Shown: in pieces, positions 50,068 through 62,385 of the stretch
Position numbering within the stretch: the first letter of the stretch is position 1
Layout: every line of letters begins with the position of its first letter
Source of the DNA: Burhinus oedicnemus
Taxonomy: Eukaryota > Chordata > Aves > Charadriiformes > Burhinidae
Assembly (NCBI GenBank): GCA_008921705.1
Contig: VFFE01007128.1
Coordinates: 560,212 to 624,211 of the forward strand
Direction: 5' to 3'
DNA length: 64,000 bases
Notes under the pieces: generated by a model
What the model was told of the DNA's origin: nothing
Seen by the model: the letters and a program-made list of their open reading frames with translations, nothing else
The model's database searches: none
Program-made: the position numbers and the translations under genes

Positions 50068-52407
50068 AAGCACCCTAAAGAGAAACAGAAAAGCATGAAA
50101 TCATATGTTGGCTTTATGCACAAGAACTACGGAATAAATCATTTGCTGTTGATACATTGCTTTCGGATTCTCACCCAGTAACTATTACAATCAAATCTAC
50201 AGCAACTCTGTATGTAAACACAGAGGAATAGGGCTGGTGGAAACTGTTTCATTCTTCAAAGCCGAGAGACCTGTAAACAGGTAACATCTTTACCTTTAAA
50301 TTAACAGTTTTAGCTAATTGGTCTGTCACGTTTCCAGCTGCGAATCACTACAGCATTTGTCTCCTGAGCTCAGGGAAAAAGCCTCCAGAGACTGTGAGTC
50401 AGTGAATGAAAACTGTTTTGGGTCCCATGGCAAAGAAAGTACTTTGCACTCAAAAATAGATACATTTCTTGTGGGAAAAAACAGCCCAGCTCCTTCCTCT
50501 CCCATAGATAATAATGCAAAATGTCAGACACCTCCCAGCCTCCGTTCCCAGGAGATCAATAGCATTGCAATGATTACTTTGGTAGTTTTCTTCCTTAAAG
50601 GTTAGCTTATGTCTAATCACAAATCATGACCCAACAGCCACCAAATACAGCTCACTGCTTATGGGAGGACGAGGCATGGGATGTAAGGCTGCCACTAGTG
50701 TCAAAATGCTACAGCTGCAAAAAGCAGCAGGATTCAGGCACTTGGAAGACACAAAGCTGGGGCAGGAAGGCAAGGCCAGGAGATGGGGAAAGGTTGGGTG
50801 CAGGGGAGCAGGCAGGGCGTGCACCAGTGCAGAACAGCAAGGGGCTCCAAAGCAATGGGAGGGAGCTCACGTGCAGGGAAAACCTACCTGCTTGCTTGTG
50901 TTCGCATTTACACACCAGAAAGCCCATGGGATTCATTCACTGTGTTGACAGTATGTCCTATAGGTTGGGGGCTGTAAAGAGTGAGGGTGGATTGGCTGGT
51001 TGGCTGAATTTGGGCTGAAACAGTAGAGCAATGTGGAATGAAACCCCTTTACTCAAAGATAATATTCAAGGGTAAAAAGTATGCCATGTATACCTTTTTA
51101 ATTCAAAGGCTTTCAAGCAGTGGGTTCAGTGACTCTAGCATAAGAGCACTTGTGACTCTTGCACCGTTAACAGCTCTGACAGCACCACGGAGCCACAGGA
51201 CCTGTGGTGCTGCTGGCCTTCCTATCTGCTACAGTGCAAAGCAGCACAGGTTAGCCTGAGCCCCGCTGGAAAACTGCAGTCCCAGCACAGCCAAGCAGAG
51301 AGTCTGAGATCATCGCACAGCATCATTGCAACACCACCGTGTCATGCCACAGCACTGCAACACTGCGTAAGGCCACAGCTAAGCAGGAGTCACTACTCAT
51401 CATCATCATCCCTTCTGGACCCCTCGGCACGGCATGTTACACCTGCATTAACTTTGTGCTGAATTTGCAGACAGTGATCTCTGGGACAGGGGCAGAAGCA
51501 CGGACAGACACAAGGACACTCCCCAGAAGTTACTCTAGTCCATTGTTCTCATTTCACTGGATAATTCCTACATCAAATACCCAAAAAAGAAAAAAAGAAA
51601 ATCCCAGACAGGCAGTTAAACTGAACTCCAGGCTGTGTGCTACCACGGCAGGCTCGGCAAAGCTCTTGCAGTCCCAGGAGAGTTAGGAAAAGTGGGAGGA
51701 AATATCACAAGAGATGGCTTTGCTTACTCACATCATTGGCACAGACATACTTGTTTACATTTGATTGGCCTCATCTAAACTTCGCTGGAGGTTGACCATA
51801 ATATTTACAAGCTAAAAGAACAATTATGTAGCTGAAAGCAGCTAAATGGAACAAAACAAAACCAGAGAGGCAGAAATCATGTCATTTGCAAAAGTCAAAA
51901 AAACAAACTGAGCCATCAGACCACACATCTTCCCCACGCTATATACATTTACACCGTGGCACTATTTGTGCTGCTTTACTGCAGTATGGATGTTCCTTGA
52001 GTTTATGAACACTTACGGTGCTTACGAGCTCCATGTACTGATTTGTACCATAAAAATTTATATGAAAGGATATTTCCTATGCTTCATCTGTTTATTTACA
52101 GAGTCCACCTTTAAAAGACCAATATTCTTTCCTCTGGGGCCTGTTTACAGTCTGCACCTGTGATGGTTTCTTCAGTTTGAATCTCATGGGCTGTATTTAT
52201 TACATAACTGTTTTCCCTCTTTTAGACACTATTAATCATCCCTCTGCCAAGATCTTCTTCCCACACCAGGCTTTACTGTACATTCCTTGCATTTTCATAA
52301 CATGATGTCAGTCCAGAAGTGGAACAAAGATAAGAATGGCTCAAGATTTTCCTTCAAATGATCCCTTTTCTCCAAAGCTATATATAAAATAAAAACCTAA
52401 TACTCAC
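50066..52407. other. Non-coding; probably intron of the minus-strand gene
   Basis: A GC-richer patch at 50620-50950 has chance frames on both strands. (ATC)4 near 51400. A strong minus-strand donor, AATGAT|GTGAGTAAG, at about 51724-51738 implies an exon with stops in every frame. Confidence 0.4.
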
Positions 52408-52472
52408 CATGGAATTCGGAAAGGACCAGGTTTGGGGATTTGTGGCCTTCTCATATTCCATATCCTTATTTC
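52408..52472 (-). CDS. Candidate internal exon of the minus-strand membrane-protein gene
   Basis: On the minus strand the acceptor TTCTCTTACTTTTCAG is followed by 65 nt and the donor CATG|GTGAGT. Both are close to consensus. Two frames are open. The one that joins the terminal exon at 35366-35530 enters after two bases and leaves in phase 0, giving NKDMEYEKATNPQTWSFPNSM before PKKSRK. The other gives IRIWNMRRPQIPKPGPF and would need a different downstream exon. The preceding exon must end one base into a codon. I found none with that phase between here and the right edge, so upstream exons probably lie outside the window. Confidence 0.45.
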
Positions 52473-54017
52473 CTGAAAAGTAAGAGAACATATGCAAAAC
52501 TATTTTGGAAAAATGACTGCAGAAATACAGAGACCAAAGCAAGCACAACACGGCTTTCTAATCAATGGTAAAGCAACTATGCAAGTATGTAAATTACGTC
52601 TGCAAATGTTTCAAAAATAGTTTGTCAACTATGCTTGAAAAATTATGAAATTTTTTCATGCTTTTCGATGTTTGAGCAAGTGAGATTGTTGCATATATTT
52701 AACACTTTTTTCCAATTATTTTTTATGTTTTAGAATAGCAAGAAGAAAAGAATGCTGAGACACAATTTCCATTCATTTGCATGTTTCAGAGATAGGATGG
52801 ACTCTGAATTTTTAATGATGATCTCCAGTTTATGAAAGGAAAAAACCCTAATAACCTGGCAAACCACCATTCTTGGGCAAACACTCATCCTACTGTGGTT
52901 TTATTTGACCCAAGTACTCAAAGTAGGTAGCTTCAAACTAAGTAAAATCTCTGCCTTATTTTGTTATAACGCTAACATTGTAGAGAGTAAAGACTCCACA
53001 TAGCAACGTACCAGAAGCGCAGCGCTGTACCATGTCTGGCTGTCAAATATCAGCCTATAAAAATACCTAGGCAGCTCTGTTCTTCTCTTGGAGTAAAGAA
53101 CAGAGCTGTTCAGGCAGAACAATATTTGTTTTATTGACAGATTTTACTGTTATCTGTTACCCACCAGTGGGCTCCGTTTGCAGTTCTCATCATAGAGTAA
53201 TTGCTTATTAGAGACAGTAGCAGGTTGTTTATTTGAAAACTATTATGCTAATAAGGAGCAATCATATTAGCAAGGTGTGCTCTTTACAACTTTATTTGTT
53301 TATCCTCAGGGACTAAACTTCTGAAACCCCAAAGCTTTTGTTACATACTGAAAGATTTGAAAGTAAAATGTCTGAAGTTTTTTTCACATATGAGAAATTT
53401 GCCCAATAATAATCAGCAGTTTTATTGCCATCATAAATAACAGGAGCTGTCTCTGACAGAAAGATATTCGTAGGATTGAAGGCCATTCTGTATACAACCA
53501 TTTACTTGCTAAGCAGCCTGGAAAAATTACGTTGCTGCTGTATTTGCATATTTTCTTATTATAAATGTTACATAGCTATAATATAGCAACTTTAGTATAT
53601 TATTAAGCCCAAAGGAAAGGAAGAAACTAATTGTAGCATAACTTTTAAGGCTCTGGGAAAGCACCTGTTTCTTTTATGCTTTGAGCCTTAGGGGGTTTCT
53701 GACCTCAGACTCACCAATAAACTCCCTTTATGATAACCTGGATGGGATTAGTTACATTTACACATCCCGAGATGTCTAACAAACCAAGAAGTGCTTACAG
53801 CACATTTGCACTCTTGCAAGAAAATGCTTTCACCATTGGCACAGCTGGAAGTTTTTGCTATGCTGTTGCTGTTTATTATTTTGCTGCGCTGGGGGTTATT
53901 TGTACTGTACACAGCATAACTTTCAGGCAGAGATTAAGAAAACAGTCTTGCAATGGGTAGCGCCCACAAGCATAGCAGAGCTGCAGTGATTCCAATCTGA
54001 CTGCAGGCCAAAGCAAC
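52473..54017. other. Non-coding, no recognisable feature
   Basis: A minus-strand donor, TTG|GTGAGT, at about 53707-53714 implies a 23-nt exon whose phase cannot join the exon at 52408-52472. Otherwise AT-rich and blank. Confidence 0.4.
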
Positions 54018-54146
54018 AATGCTTATTATTATTTATATTGCAGTAGCACACAGACCCAAATTTGGCATCAGAGCCCAATACTACTAGGTGCAATGTAAAC
54101 ACGTAGGTGAAGAACCTCCTGACCCAAGAAGCTCAAAATCTAAATG
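54018..54146 (+). repeat. Old sauropsid interspersed repeat (SINE/LINE-type, family unassigned)
   Basis: 'Cttattattatttatattgc', 'agtagcac', 'agagcccaatactactaggt', 'gcaatgtaaacac' and 'ctgacccaagaagctcaaaa' followed by 'tctaaat' match a repeat common in turtles, crocodiles and birds: 'ttattatttgtattgcggta', 'gcgcctag', 'ccccattgtgctaggcgctg', 'tacaaac', 'ctgccccaaagagcttacaa', 'tctaa'. Confidence 0.6.
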
Positions 54147-54147
54147 G

Positions 54148-54246
54148 ATGAAAAAAACCAAACCAAAACAAAAAACTATCAGAAAAAAGAAAGCAAGCAG
54201 AAAAGGAAGAGCAAGCAAGCAGTGGAGTAGGGGAAGAAAAGAAAGA
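54148..54246. repeat. Purine-rich low-complexity tract
   Basis: A-rich sequence with AAACC, AAGC and GAAAAG motifs directly follows the repeat above. It may be a decayed simple-repeat tail. Confidence 0.7.
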
Positions 54247-57200
54247 ACAACTTGCATGGGGACTAACCAAACACAGTTCAGCTCACCTCCTGCCTACTGG
54301 TTCACCTTGGCAGTAACTGAGCATAGGATGAGGCTTTGCATTAAGTAATCAGAGAAGTCTGTGTAAAAATGGAAACAGAATAGGCTAGATTTTGTTATGC
54401 AAATATATAGATATTAAGCAATGTAAGTATCACAGTGTATTTCCTCTCTGCCTGTTTCTGTGTACATACAGACCTGCATGTGCGCTCATGTATGACTCAT
54501 GACATAGTTAAGCTTAATTCAACCTTACTGCAGTATAAGCAAAGCACTGAAAAAGGAGGTAACAAGGCAGAGAATCAGACATGTTGTATCAAAATCGCAT
54601 GTGTCTGTGGGCTGGAGTCCAAAGCCAGCAATCCTGGTGTATTTTGGAAACTCTTAGACCTGAAATTGGGTAAGCACACCTGGAGAACTACCTGAAGTTT
54701 CACTTCAATGATTCAGATGAGGAATGAGGGGCAGAAGTAGATGAATTCTTACAGCAAAACTAAAACTTCTTGCAGTAGTCTTTGTAACAGTAACAGCCAA
54801 GGAAAGAAAAACACATAAAAGGCACAACGCTTTGTTCTGAAGCCTCAGCCACTCTTCAGGAAAGAGACCTATCACTTTACATAATACTTTACAAATCAAT
54901 GCTTGCTTCAAAACATGTCTATTAACAGTAAAACTTGTAGATCTGGCAGTCTCCCAGTCCTAGTGCTGCCTTTGTGCCAGAGAAGTCTCTCTGAGTAAAG
55001 GCTGCTTTACTTCATAGCAAGTCCAAAGAGTTCCTGGGGCTGAAAGCTCAGCTAAATATCTGTGCACTGGAGGCTCTTCCAGCCAGCTCCCTGCTCTGCC
55101 AGGTACTCAGTCCCCCTCAGCTACGCTGGGGGATCCCCTTCTGTGCCAAAGGACTACCTTGCATCTGGAGTGTCCGGACAAAAGCCAGTTTTAGACAGCT
55201 GAAAGCACACAACAGCATGCGATGTAGTCCCATATTTTAAGAGATAATTTCAGCAACCTCTTAAAACAGGTCTGTGCCCATTAAGGTTCGTCCTTTAAGT
55301 CTTTACTCTAAATTGTGTGCCTGCGCATATACTTCTTGCATGTAGGACATGTGGCTCACAACACATGATCCAGCAGAACCAGGAGCAGGGCAGTCCCCTC
55401 CGCTTATCCTCCCCTGCCCCAGATTTTGCACGCTGCTGCGTTTCACCCTGCCAACACACAAGGGTGGCAACCTAGGGGTGACAGCTTTCCAAACTCTTCC
55501 TCAGATACTTAGATCAGCTGGCAGAAATTTTTCAGAGATGGCAAGAGGGACAGATATTTACAAGTGGTGTTTACTTTTCTGGAACAGCATAGCAGTCAGC
55601 TGCATGTTCTCTTCATCAAAAAGTCTTGTGATCTCAATATCCTTAAGCCAGTCTCCTGCGTCTCTTGTCCCTCTTGATCACCTTTTAAAAACAAACAAAC
55701 AAACAAACAAAAAACCCACTGCCACTTTATGGTGTGCTCTTACAAGCACAGTCTTGTTTGTTAGCACATAGTGGAGTACAGGATGGCTTTGTGAAGAGCT
55801 ATCTGTTCCAGCAGGTTTGTATTTGAAGGTGACAGTAATGAATGGGATCAGCCTGTTCCACGCTAGCGAGAGGCGAGTCAGACTGAGGCAGGCAGTGTGG
55901 TGAGGCAGATTTGTGTCCACTTGTGCTCCAAGACCACAGCTTTACAGCCCTTCTCTTGGGCTCACCCTCGCTCCAGGTTGTTGCTAAGGGAACTAGCATG
56001 TAGGGGTTTGTTTTGGTTTTCCATCTATAACCTACTGACCGTACCTCTGGTCATAGCCTAACTTAGGAGGAGAGCTGTACTGGCTTCATGCACAAATGAC
56101 TACAAGTGAAAAAGTATCAGCAATGCCACAGTAGACAGGAACAGATGAGCTGAAACTTCATAACGTGCTCAGAAACACCTATCTGAGGGAAGCAAAGCCA
56201 AGCTCAGGCAGTTCCAGAGACCCATGCTCCGCATGCATGCCACCACCTCTTGTGGCTGGGGTGCCCAGGGCCTGCTGCTTTTGCACAGGGCAGAATGGAG
56301 TGGGAACGCCTTCCCACCTCGCACAACAGAGCTTGGCACGCTCTGCAACCATCAGCAAAAGCAGCTACTCACTCCTTTGCTTTGTCTCTGTGTGGCTGTT
56401 AGATGGAAAGGTATTGTCCCACCAGAGATGTTAGTCTGCTGGGAAGTCCCTCGTGTGGAGCACAACGTATCTGAACAACTGCAACAAGCCATTGTGGCAT
56501 ACCTCAGAAGTTCAAAATCACCATTTTAATTTTTGCCCAGTAAAGTAAGTCTTCCACAGAATACATTGCTGAAATTAACTCTTTCTCTTTTTCTTCCACA
56601 TTTTCCGTTTTCTTTTTTCTTCCAGTTCTGGGGGTTTTTTTGACTAAGTCAATTCTAGCGTGCAGCAAGAACACTGCAGAGAAGGTGGAGATTTTTTCTA
56701 GCCCTGTAGGGCAGCCTCCAGCCTCTCAGCGATGGTTTGGCATTACTGCCCTGCCTTCCTCTTGGGGATCAACTCAGCAGCAGTGTTTGGGTTATGTGCT
56801 GAATATAGAATTAGTTCTTCTCCACTCTTCTGTTCCTGCAACTCCATTAAATTTCCACTGGGTATTTGAAAATAACGTTATATATGTATATACATACATA
56901 CACGCACACACATACACACACAAACCAGAGTTCTTAAGAGTTCACATGCTGGGAGGAAGCCAGCAGCAATTTCTTTAAACTCAGAGTGACTCCTGACTTA
57001 TGAAGGAGGTCATGTGTCTGAGAAGCAGCAGTGGAAATGTGTCTTTCAGTGTTTCCTCTTATCACTCATCAAGGTTCTGGAGTACATTCACATCTCTGTA
57101 AGGGCCATGAAGAAGCTTTACTGAAAAACCTTGTTCCCATTAGCAAATCTGTGAAATAGTCTGAGAGACTGACATATGGGAATGCAGATAGATGTATCAC

Positions 57201-58144
57201 ATTCGTTGATCCTGGCTACGCAGCTTCCTAGCTGCAGTGTTTAGCTCCCATACAGCATCACTAGGTGTTAAAGCCTTGATATTTTATCCACTCTTTCACT
57301 TGTCACAATGCAGAATAAGTCTGTGAAGTATTAATACCTATAAGCAAATACATGAGCTCCCAGGACTGAAGAGAAATCTGGCAAAGGTGAGACATTACAG
57401 TTTGGGTGACAGCCTGATCTACCAAAGCGGTGAGGAGCTCAGGTAGCACACACTACAAACCTGCAAATGTGCTGCTAATGTCCAAGAAAAAAAGCCTGCT
57501 GCCATAAATCACCTTGTCTGTGAAAATATTCTGAAATGACATCATCATTCTCTAAATTTGGGAGATAAACTATTCAGTTTCTTCAGCCTCCGTCGAACTA
57601 TCACAGACATAAAGAAAAAGGAAATATAACAGAAAGAAATCTATCTGACAAGCCACTTATTTTTATCTGCCTGGACCTCCAGGACACAGTTCATGCAATT
57701 CCTCCTCAGCACCATTCCCCTTCTTGGAGGCATCACACTTAGGCAGTAAAGTATCTAATTTCGGTGACTGTCAAAAAATTGGCAACTCCTACATTTCTGA
57801 AACAGTTGAATATCGTGTTGGGGCTAAGCCACTGATTGGCATCCAGGTCAAGTTTAGGGTTTTTTTTCCAAGGTCAGAACTGCTTAAAGGGGGCCCCTGG
57901 AGACGGAGCACAGATACTGGACTTGAACTAACTAGGACTGAAAGAAATGTGTTCAAAATATACCTGGATGAGGCTCTTTGCATTGAGAACAAAAGGGCAG
58001 GAATGGGGAACGAGGACGTTTATATTCAGTGGGTGATGGGACACAAAAGCAATTAGAAAGTCTGGCTTCCCCTTTAGTTGCTTCTAATACCGCCTTTAAA
58101 TGCCAAAGTTTCAGAGAAGATAGATCCTTGTCCTGTTGTTCCAG
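54247..58144. other. Non-coding, with two microsatellites
   Basis: (AAAC)n at 55687-55714 and a mixed (TA)/(CA) tract at 56881-56924. GC-richer open patches at 55350-55480 and 56200-56450 show no domain. The 110-codon frame at 57724-58056 is unrecognised. Confidence 0.4.
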
Positions 58145-58315
58145 ACATCTGGGGCTCTGCATTTTGACCTGGGCAGCAGAGTGGTTTTCAATGCCGAACA
58201 CAGAATGCTCCCTGGGACAACTTCTGGTCACCACTTCTGCCAGCACCTGCCAGAAAAGTACTGGTCCCTGCAGAAACTTCTGCAAACAAAACCTCTCAAA
58301 CAGCGACAGCCACAA
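58145..58315 (+). CDS. Candidate 171-nt internal exon, unrecognised
   Basis: A strong acceptor (GATCCTTGTCCTGTTGTTCCAG) opens 57 codons that run without a stop to a donor, CACAA|GTAAGC. The exon is a multiple of three, phase 0 at both ends. Predicted residues include SGALHFDLGSRVVFNAEHRM and HFCQHLPEKYWSLQKLL. Two of the three frames and the minus strand are also open, as the segment is about half G+C, so openness is weak evidence. No protein family is recognised. It would be on the opposite strand to the exon at 52408-52472, so it would belong to a different gene. Confidence 0.22.
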
Positions 58316-61036
58316 GTAAGCGTATTAAAACCAGTAAAGAACACTGAAAGGTTCTTTTCTAACCAGAAAAAGGCTGTTGTCAAGTGATTTAATTTCCCTG
58401 CTAAATTGTGTAGTAAAAAATAAATTGCATGTAAAGACCACGTGATGGGGAACGAAAAGAAGCCTCTCGCTGAAAGCTTTCATTTGCCCTTTATCACACT
58501 GTTTTGCTTCATATTCTATAAATAGCTTGTGTGCACTGTTTTTCCTTTTGGCCTCATAACTATGAACTGGTTCCTCACTGGCATTGGGGAGTCTGAAGAA
58601 AATCTCTGGAGAATGCTGTAAGCGTATTTGATAGAAACTCACAGGTGGATTAATTTCAAAACAAGGCTCAGTTGGCACATTTTAAAATATGTAATAATCA
58701 GAGCTGTTTGTAATAGATTCATCTCCTTCTGCTGCAGAAATCAGGAATCAGAGTAGCTTGGTTTCTGCAATCTGATTTTAGTTACAGTTAGGCTGCAATT
58801 TATTTTTAGTAACAAACTGTTTCCCCGAGACAGATTCGGCTGCTCATTAGCATTGGGAGTCCTCTCTACAAAAAATATATTGTGAAATTTCCTTTTAGGT
58901 CTGACTAGACCTGTCCATTAAAACACAAACTCATTTCTGCAAAGAGAGAGAAGATTTTACTATCCATCTTGTCACTGATGGAAGATAAAGACACTGGAAA
59001 TAAATTGTCCCTCCTCCCTAAATTTTTTGCTTAGTATCAGCACACAGTTTCCTTTTAAAAAGGCAGGAAAATCTGTTAATCTGATACATGTATTAAAAGC
59101 TTAAGGAAAAGAAGCACAGTTGAAAAATGGTTTGAATGAAAAACAGTAAAATACCAGTTGTGCTGAATTTGTGATTTTATATCGCTTAACTACTTTGTCA
59201 AAACAGAGGCTGGGGGAATCCTCTGCAGTGCCTCCTCTAGATGGGTTCCAAATCATCACCTTTACCAACTGATCTTTCCAGAAGTTTAATCTGCTTTGCT
59301 TCCCATTTCACCACTGGTACCAGCTCCCGCTGTTGCAATAGCCACCTGTTTTTACATATTAATCAGTATTTTCCAGGCCATTTTTTCTGTGATACCCATT
59401 TAGGTAACCTCCAGGCACCCAGACTCCTCATGCTCTAATTTCCAGTGTGAGAAGTGCCAGCTTAGGTCAGGCCAAGAGTCCCCTGTAGCCTTCCTCCACC
59501 AGGAGGAGAGCTTGTAACCACCCAAGACCATGGTGTTTATTAACTATGAATGCCTATTCTCCAGATGTGCTGAGTCGTGCTTATTAGCTCTTAAAAGTTA
59601 ACCACAGCAAGCAGAAGAGATTTACTTTAGCTCCCCCCTATGAGTGATGAAAAATACCTCCCCTATAGCACACTGACAAACATCAGCAGATGGTGATCCT
59701 GACACAGACCAACCTCTTGTGTCATGGCTCTGCACAACGCAGCTCCTTATTGTGCCCCAAATTCTGGGGTAAAAGATAAACTTGCTTCTGCAAAATATTT
59801 GCTTTACTGAAGATGAACTCCACCAGCTGCTCAAAGGAGCTAATTCCGAAACTGCCAAGTGTCAGAGTTCAGATGTGCCATTTGGCAGATCTGGTGCGCT
59901 GGGTTTTGGGTTTTTTAATTCTTTAGCTACTTCAGATACTAGTAATGAAGTGTCATGCTAGAAATTTTGCGCATTTAAATAATTTTCAAGGTAGTCAACC
60001 TATTGCAGTGGATTCCAACCTATGCCTGTCTAAAGCTTCAAGCACTAAAATGTCCTGACTGTTCAAGTGTTACACAGTTGTAAAATTTAAAGAAAGTTAC
60101 TCTTCTTTGAATTCCCAAAGGAATGAATACATTTCCATACAATTTTCCAGAAAAACAAACTCTTTCTCTAAGAACAATGTTTATTTTGGTTATGTTCAAC
60201 CACTGTTTTTATACCTAACAACAAGAAATAAACCCCACTTTACTTTAAAGTATGAATGCAATCTAACTGTTAACTGTGGTGGTGTTACAAAAGTACCACT
60301 GAAACGGGTATGAAAATTGCTCAGAGCAACTGGTAGAGTTTTTTCACAAGCCAGTGCAACAATTCCTCCAATTTGTACATATTTACACACAGAGCTTTCA
60401 CATATATGGTTATGTTTTATTTCTGAAATTATGTTAACTGGAAAAACAATTTCCTGACGTAAGGGATGCAGCCTTCGTAGACTTTTTAACGAAATCACAC
60501 TAGCTGACTGAAAAATTCTTACCCCCCTTCTTGTAACTAACTTCACCCCTTCAACCCTGAAAGGTTTCACAGCTAATTGTCCGAGCCAATGCACTGGCTT
60601 GAGGGAGAGGTCTGCAAGTGATGCATGTCAAAGAAAAACAGAGATCGTTTTATATCAAGCATTGGTGGACTTGCAGGCAATGGCATCCTTCTGCTTTGGA
60701 TTTGCCTTATTTTGGTTGCCTTCATGTTAACTGCAATGTTATTTCAACAGGAATTTGGGTGCTTAGTTTTCCGGTGATGGTATCTGTAGTAGCACCACAA
60801 ACGGCCCTGCATTCTTTGCATATTTGGTGGCATGCATCAGCCCAGTTCGGAACAAAAGCTCTTGTTTTGGACATATCGCTGCAGACTGTTGCCTAATGGG
60901 AACTGTCTGCTTCCTTCTGAACTTCTAAACAGAAATGACAGATCATTTTGTACTTTTTAACAGATCTAGCCTCAGAAAACTTACCTGACATTGCCTAAAT
61001 ATAAGTTATGTTTTGCTTCCAGGTTTTTTTGTTTGC
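58316..61036. other. Non-coding, no secure feature
   Basis: 'Ggtcaggccaagagtcccct' near 59465 is faintly like another sauropsid repeat ('gatcagaccaagggtccatc'). The 132-codon minus-strand frame at 60196-60594 has no recognisable domain. A perfect minus-strand donor at 60969-60974 has only a 10-nt exon before the nearest acceptor. Confidence 0.4.
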
Positions 61037-61053
61037 TTTTTTTTTTTTTTTTT
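61037..61053. repeat. 17-nt T homopolymer
   Basis: An uninterrupted T run followed by AAAAA. Confidence 0.95.
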
Positions 61054-61589
61054 AAAAATCTACATCACATTCTCCAACAGCTTAGTACCCAAAAGACAAT
61101 GAAAATTTAGACAAAAGCTCTAGCTGTGGGAGGGGTTTACTTGCAACAGAATCTAAATACGTGCAATTAACCCATGTCTAGGTGTTATTTGAAGAACCAT
61201 TGCAAATGCTAATTAGGAATCCACATACACAACAACTGCATAAAACAGTTTCATTTGCAATGTCTGGATAATCAGTATGGCCTACCTGTTCACAGCTCGT
61301 AGTATCTCATGCAAAGAAACAGCACCTCTTTCTTCCCATACACCAGCTGCAATGCTGGCTGCAGTGCAGCAGAGGACAGGTTATCTTCCGCATATTCCTC
61401 GTCACAGACAAACAGGGAAAAGAAAAGTGAAAACCTTAGATGCAGTCCTGGCTACTTTCCCTACCTACTAGGCAGAGAAATTTGGTAGGAACAGAGACTG
61501 ACAATTCTATTTTGAAAAGTAAATGAATAAATTTAATCCTCAAGTACCTCAAGTATCAAGGCAAAGCACTCCTCCTCAGGAGAAAAAAG
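61054..61589. other. Non-coding, no recognisable feature
   Basis: Nothing specific is seen. Confidence 0.5.
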
Positions 61590-62110
61590 ATCTTTGAAAA
61601 AGAAATCAGATAGGGACACTGAAAGGACATCCAGTCCGTCCCAGGTCCCAAAGCAGGAACAACCATCTCCATGTCCTTTCTGAGAGGTATTTTTCTACCA
61701 TGCTCTTTAAGTTCGTCACTGATTTCATATCACCTGAGCAATCTTATCTAGTGCATTGCTATCCCTGCTTTGGATAGTTGGGGTTTGGGTTTGTTTTTCT
61801 TTTTCTAGTGCCTTCTTTGAATCTTTTCTGCTGCAATTTAGTTCTGTTAATTCTTATTCCATCTACTGCACAGCTTTTACTCTCTGCAAACAACATACTG
61901 CTCTTCTTTACAGCAGCTTTTTCTGTATTTGAAGGCTCTTGTAATGTTTCCCCTGGTCTTTTATTCTCTAAACAATGCAAATTGTTTCAGTACACCTTCT
62001 AGGTTTGTTTCCTAGTCATTTGATCATTCACTTTGGAGCTTCTCCAGTAAGTCCACATCATTCTTGAAGCTACCATTCATCTTGGGATGTCCTCTTGGGA
62101 CACCACATAT
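61590..62110 (-). mobile_element. Old CR1 LINE 3' region, minus orientation
   Basis: Read on the plus strand, this is the reverse complement of an old CR1 3' region. Landmarks in order are 'gacatccagtccgtcccagg', 'aaagcaggaacaaccatctc', 'tttgaatcttttctgctgca', 'atttag', 'ttctttacagcagctttttc', 'tgtatttgaaggctcttgta' and 'ggagcttctccagtaagtcc', then 'acatcattcttgaagc'. It is much more diverged than the copy at 10201-10900. Left and right limits are approximate. Confidence 0.65.
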
Positions 62111-62225
62111 GAAGCCATGTTTTTCCAGCCAGGTTTTAAAATGACATCTACTAAGCTGAGAGCGGTGTCTTCAGTGCACAGTTAACTTGAGTTATTTGCA
62201 CTTGAGTTAATATCTCCCCAGTTAG
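62111..62225. other. Junction between two CR1 copies
   Basis: About 115 nt of unassigned sequence. It may be target DNA or unrecognisable CR1. Confidence 0.4.
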
Positions 62226-62385
62226 CCTTACATCACAGAGTCACAGGAACAGAGAATTGGAAGGAATCGCAGGAAATCATCTCGTCCATATCCCAGCTCT
62301 GAGGCACAATCAAGTGCCATATATCTACACTGTTTTTAAAAGACTCCAGCAGCAAAGTCATCATGACCTCCCTGGGCAGTCTTCA
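62226..62385 (-). mobile_element. Second old CR1 copy: 3' end
   Basis: 'Cacagagtcacaggaacaga', 'gaattggaaggaatcgcagg', 'aaatcatctcgtccatatcc', 'ctgaggcacaatcaagtgc' and 'acctccctgggcagtct' are the reverse complement of a CR1 3' terminus (cagaattggaagggac..., atcatctagtccatcccc..., acctccctaggcaa). It begins a new CR1 copy in the same orientation as the one to its left. Confidence 0.65.

Noticed and set aside
53313..53501. Minus-strand 62-codon frame with glycosylation-like motifs
   Set aside because: No suitable acceptor-donor pair, AT-rich, and no similarity recognised.
53707..53737. Minus-strand 23-nt exon-like segment with donor TTG|GTGAGT, considered as the exon before 52408-52472
   Set aside because: The phase needed to join the next exon meets a TAA.
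60196..60594. 132-codon minus-strand frame
   Set aside because: No ATG at its start, no domain, and frames of this length are expected a few times by chance in a window of this size.
60969..60984. Perfect minus-strand donor GTCAG|GTAAGTTT
   Set aside because: The nearest acceptor leaves a 10-nt exon, and the sequence further upstream on that strand is purine-rich.
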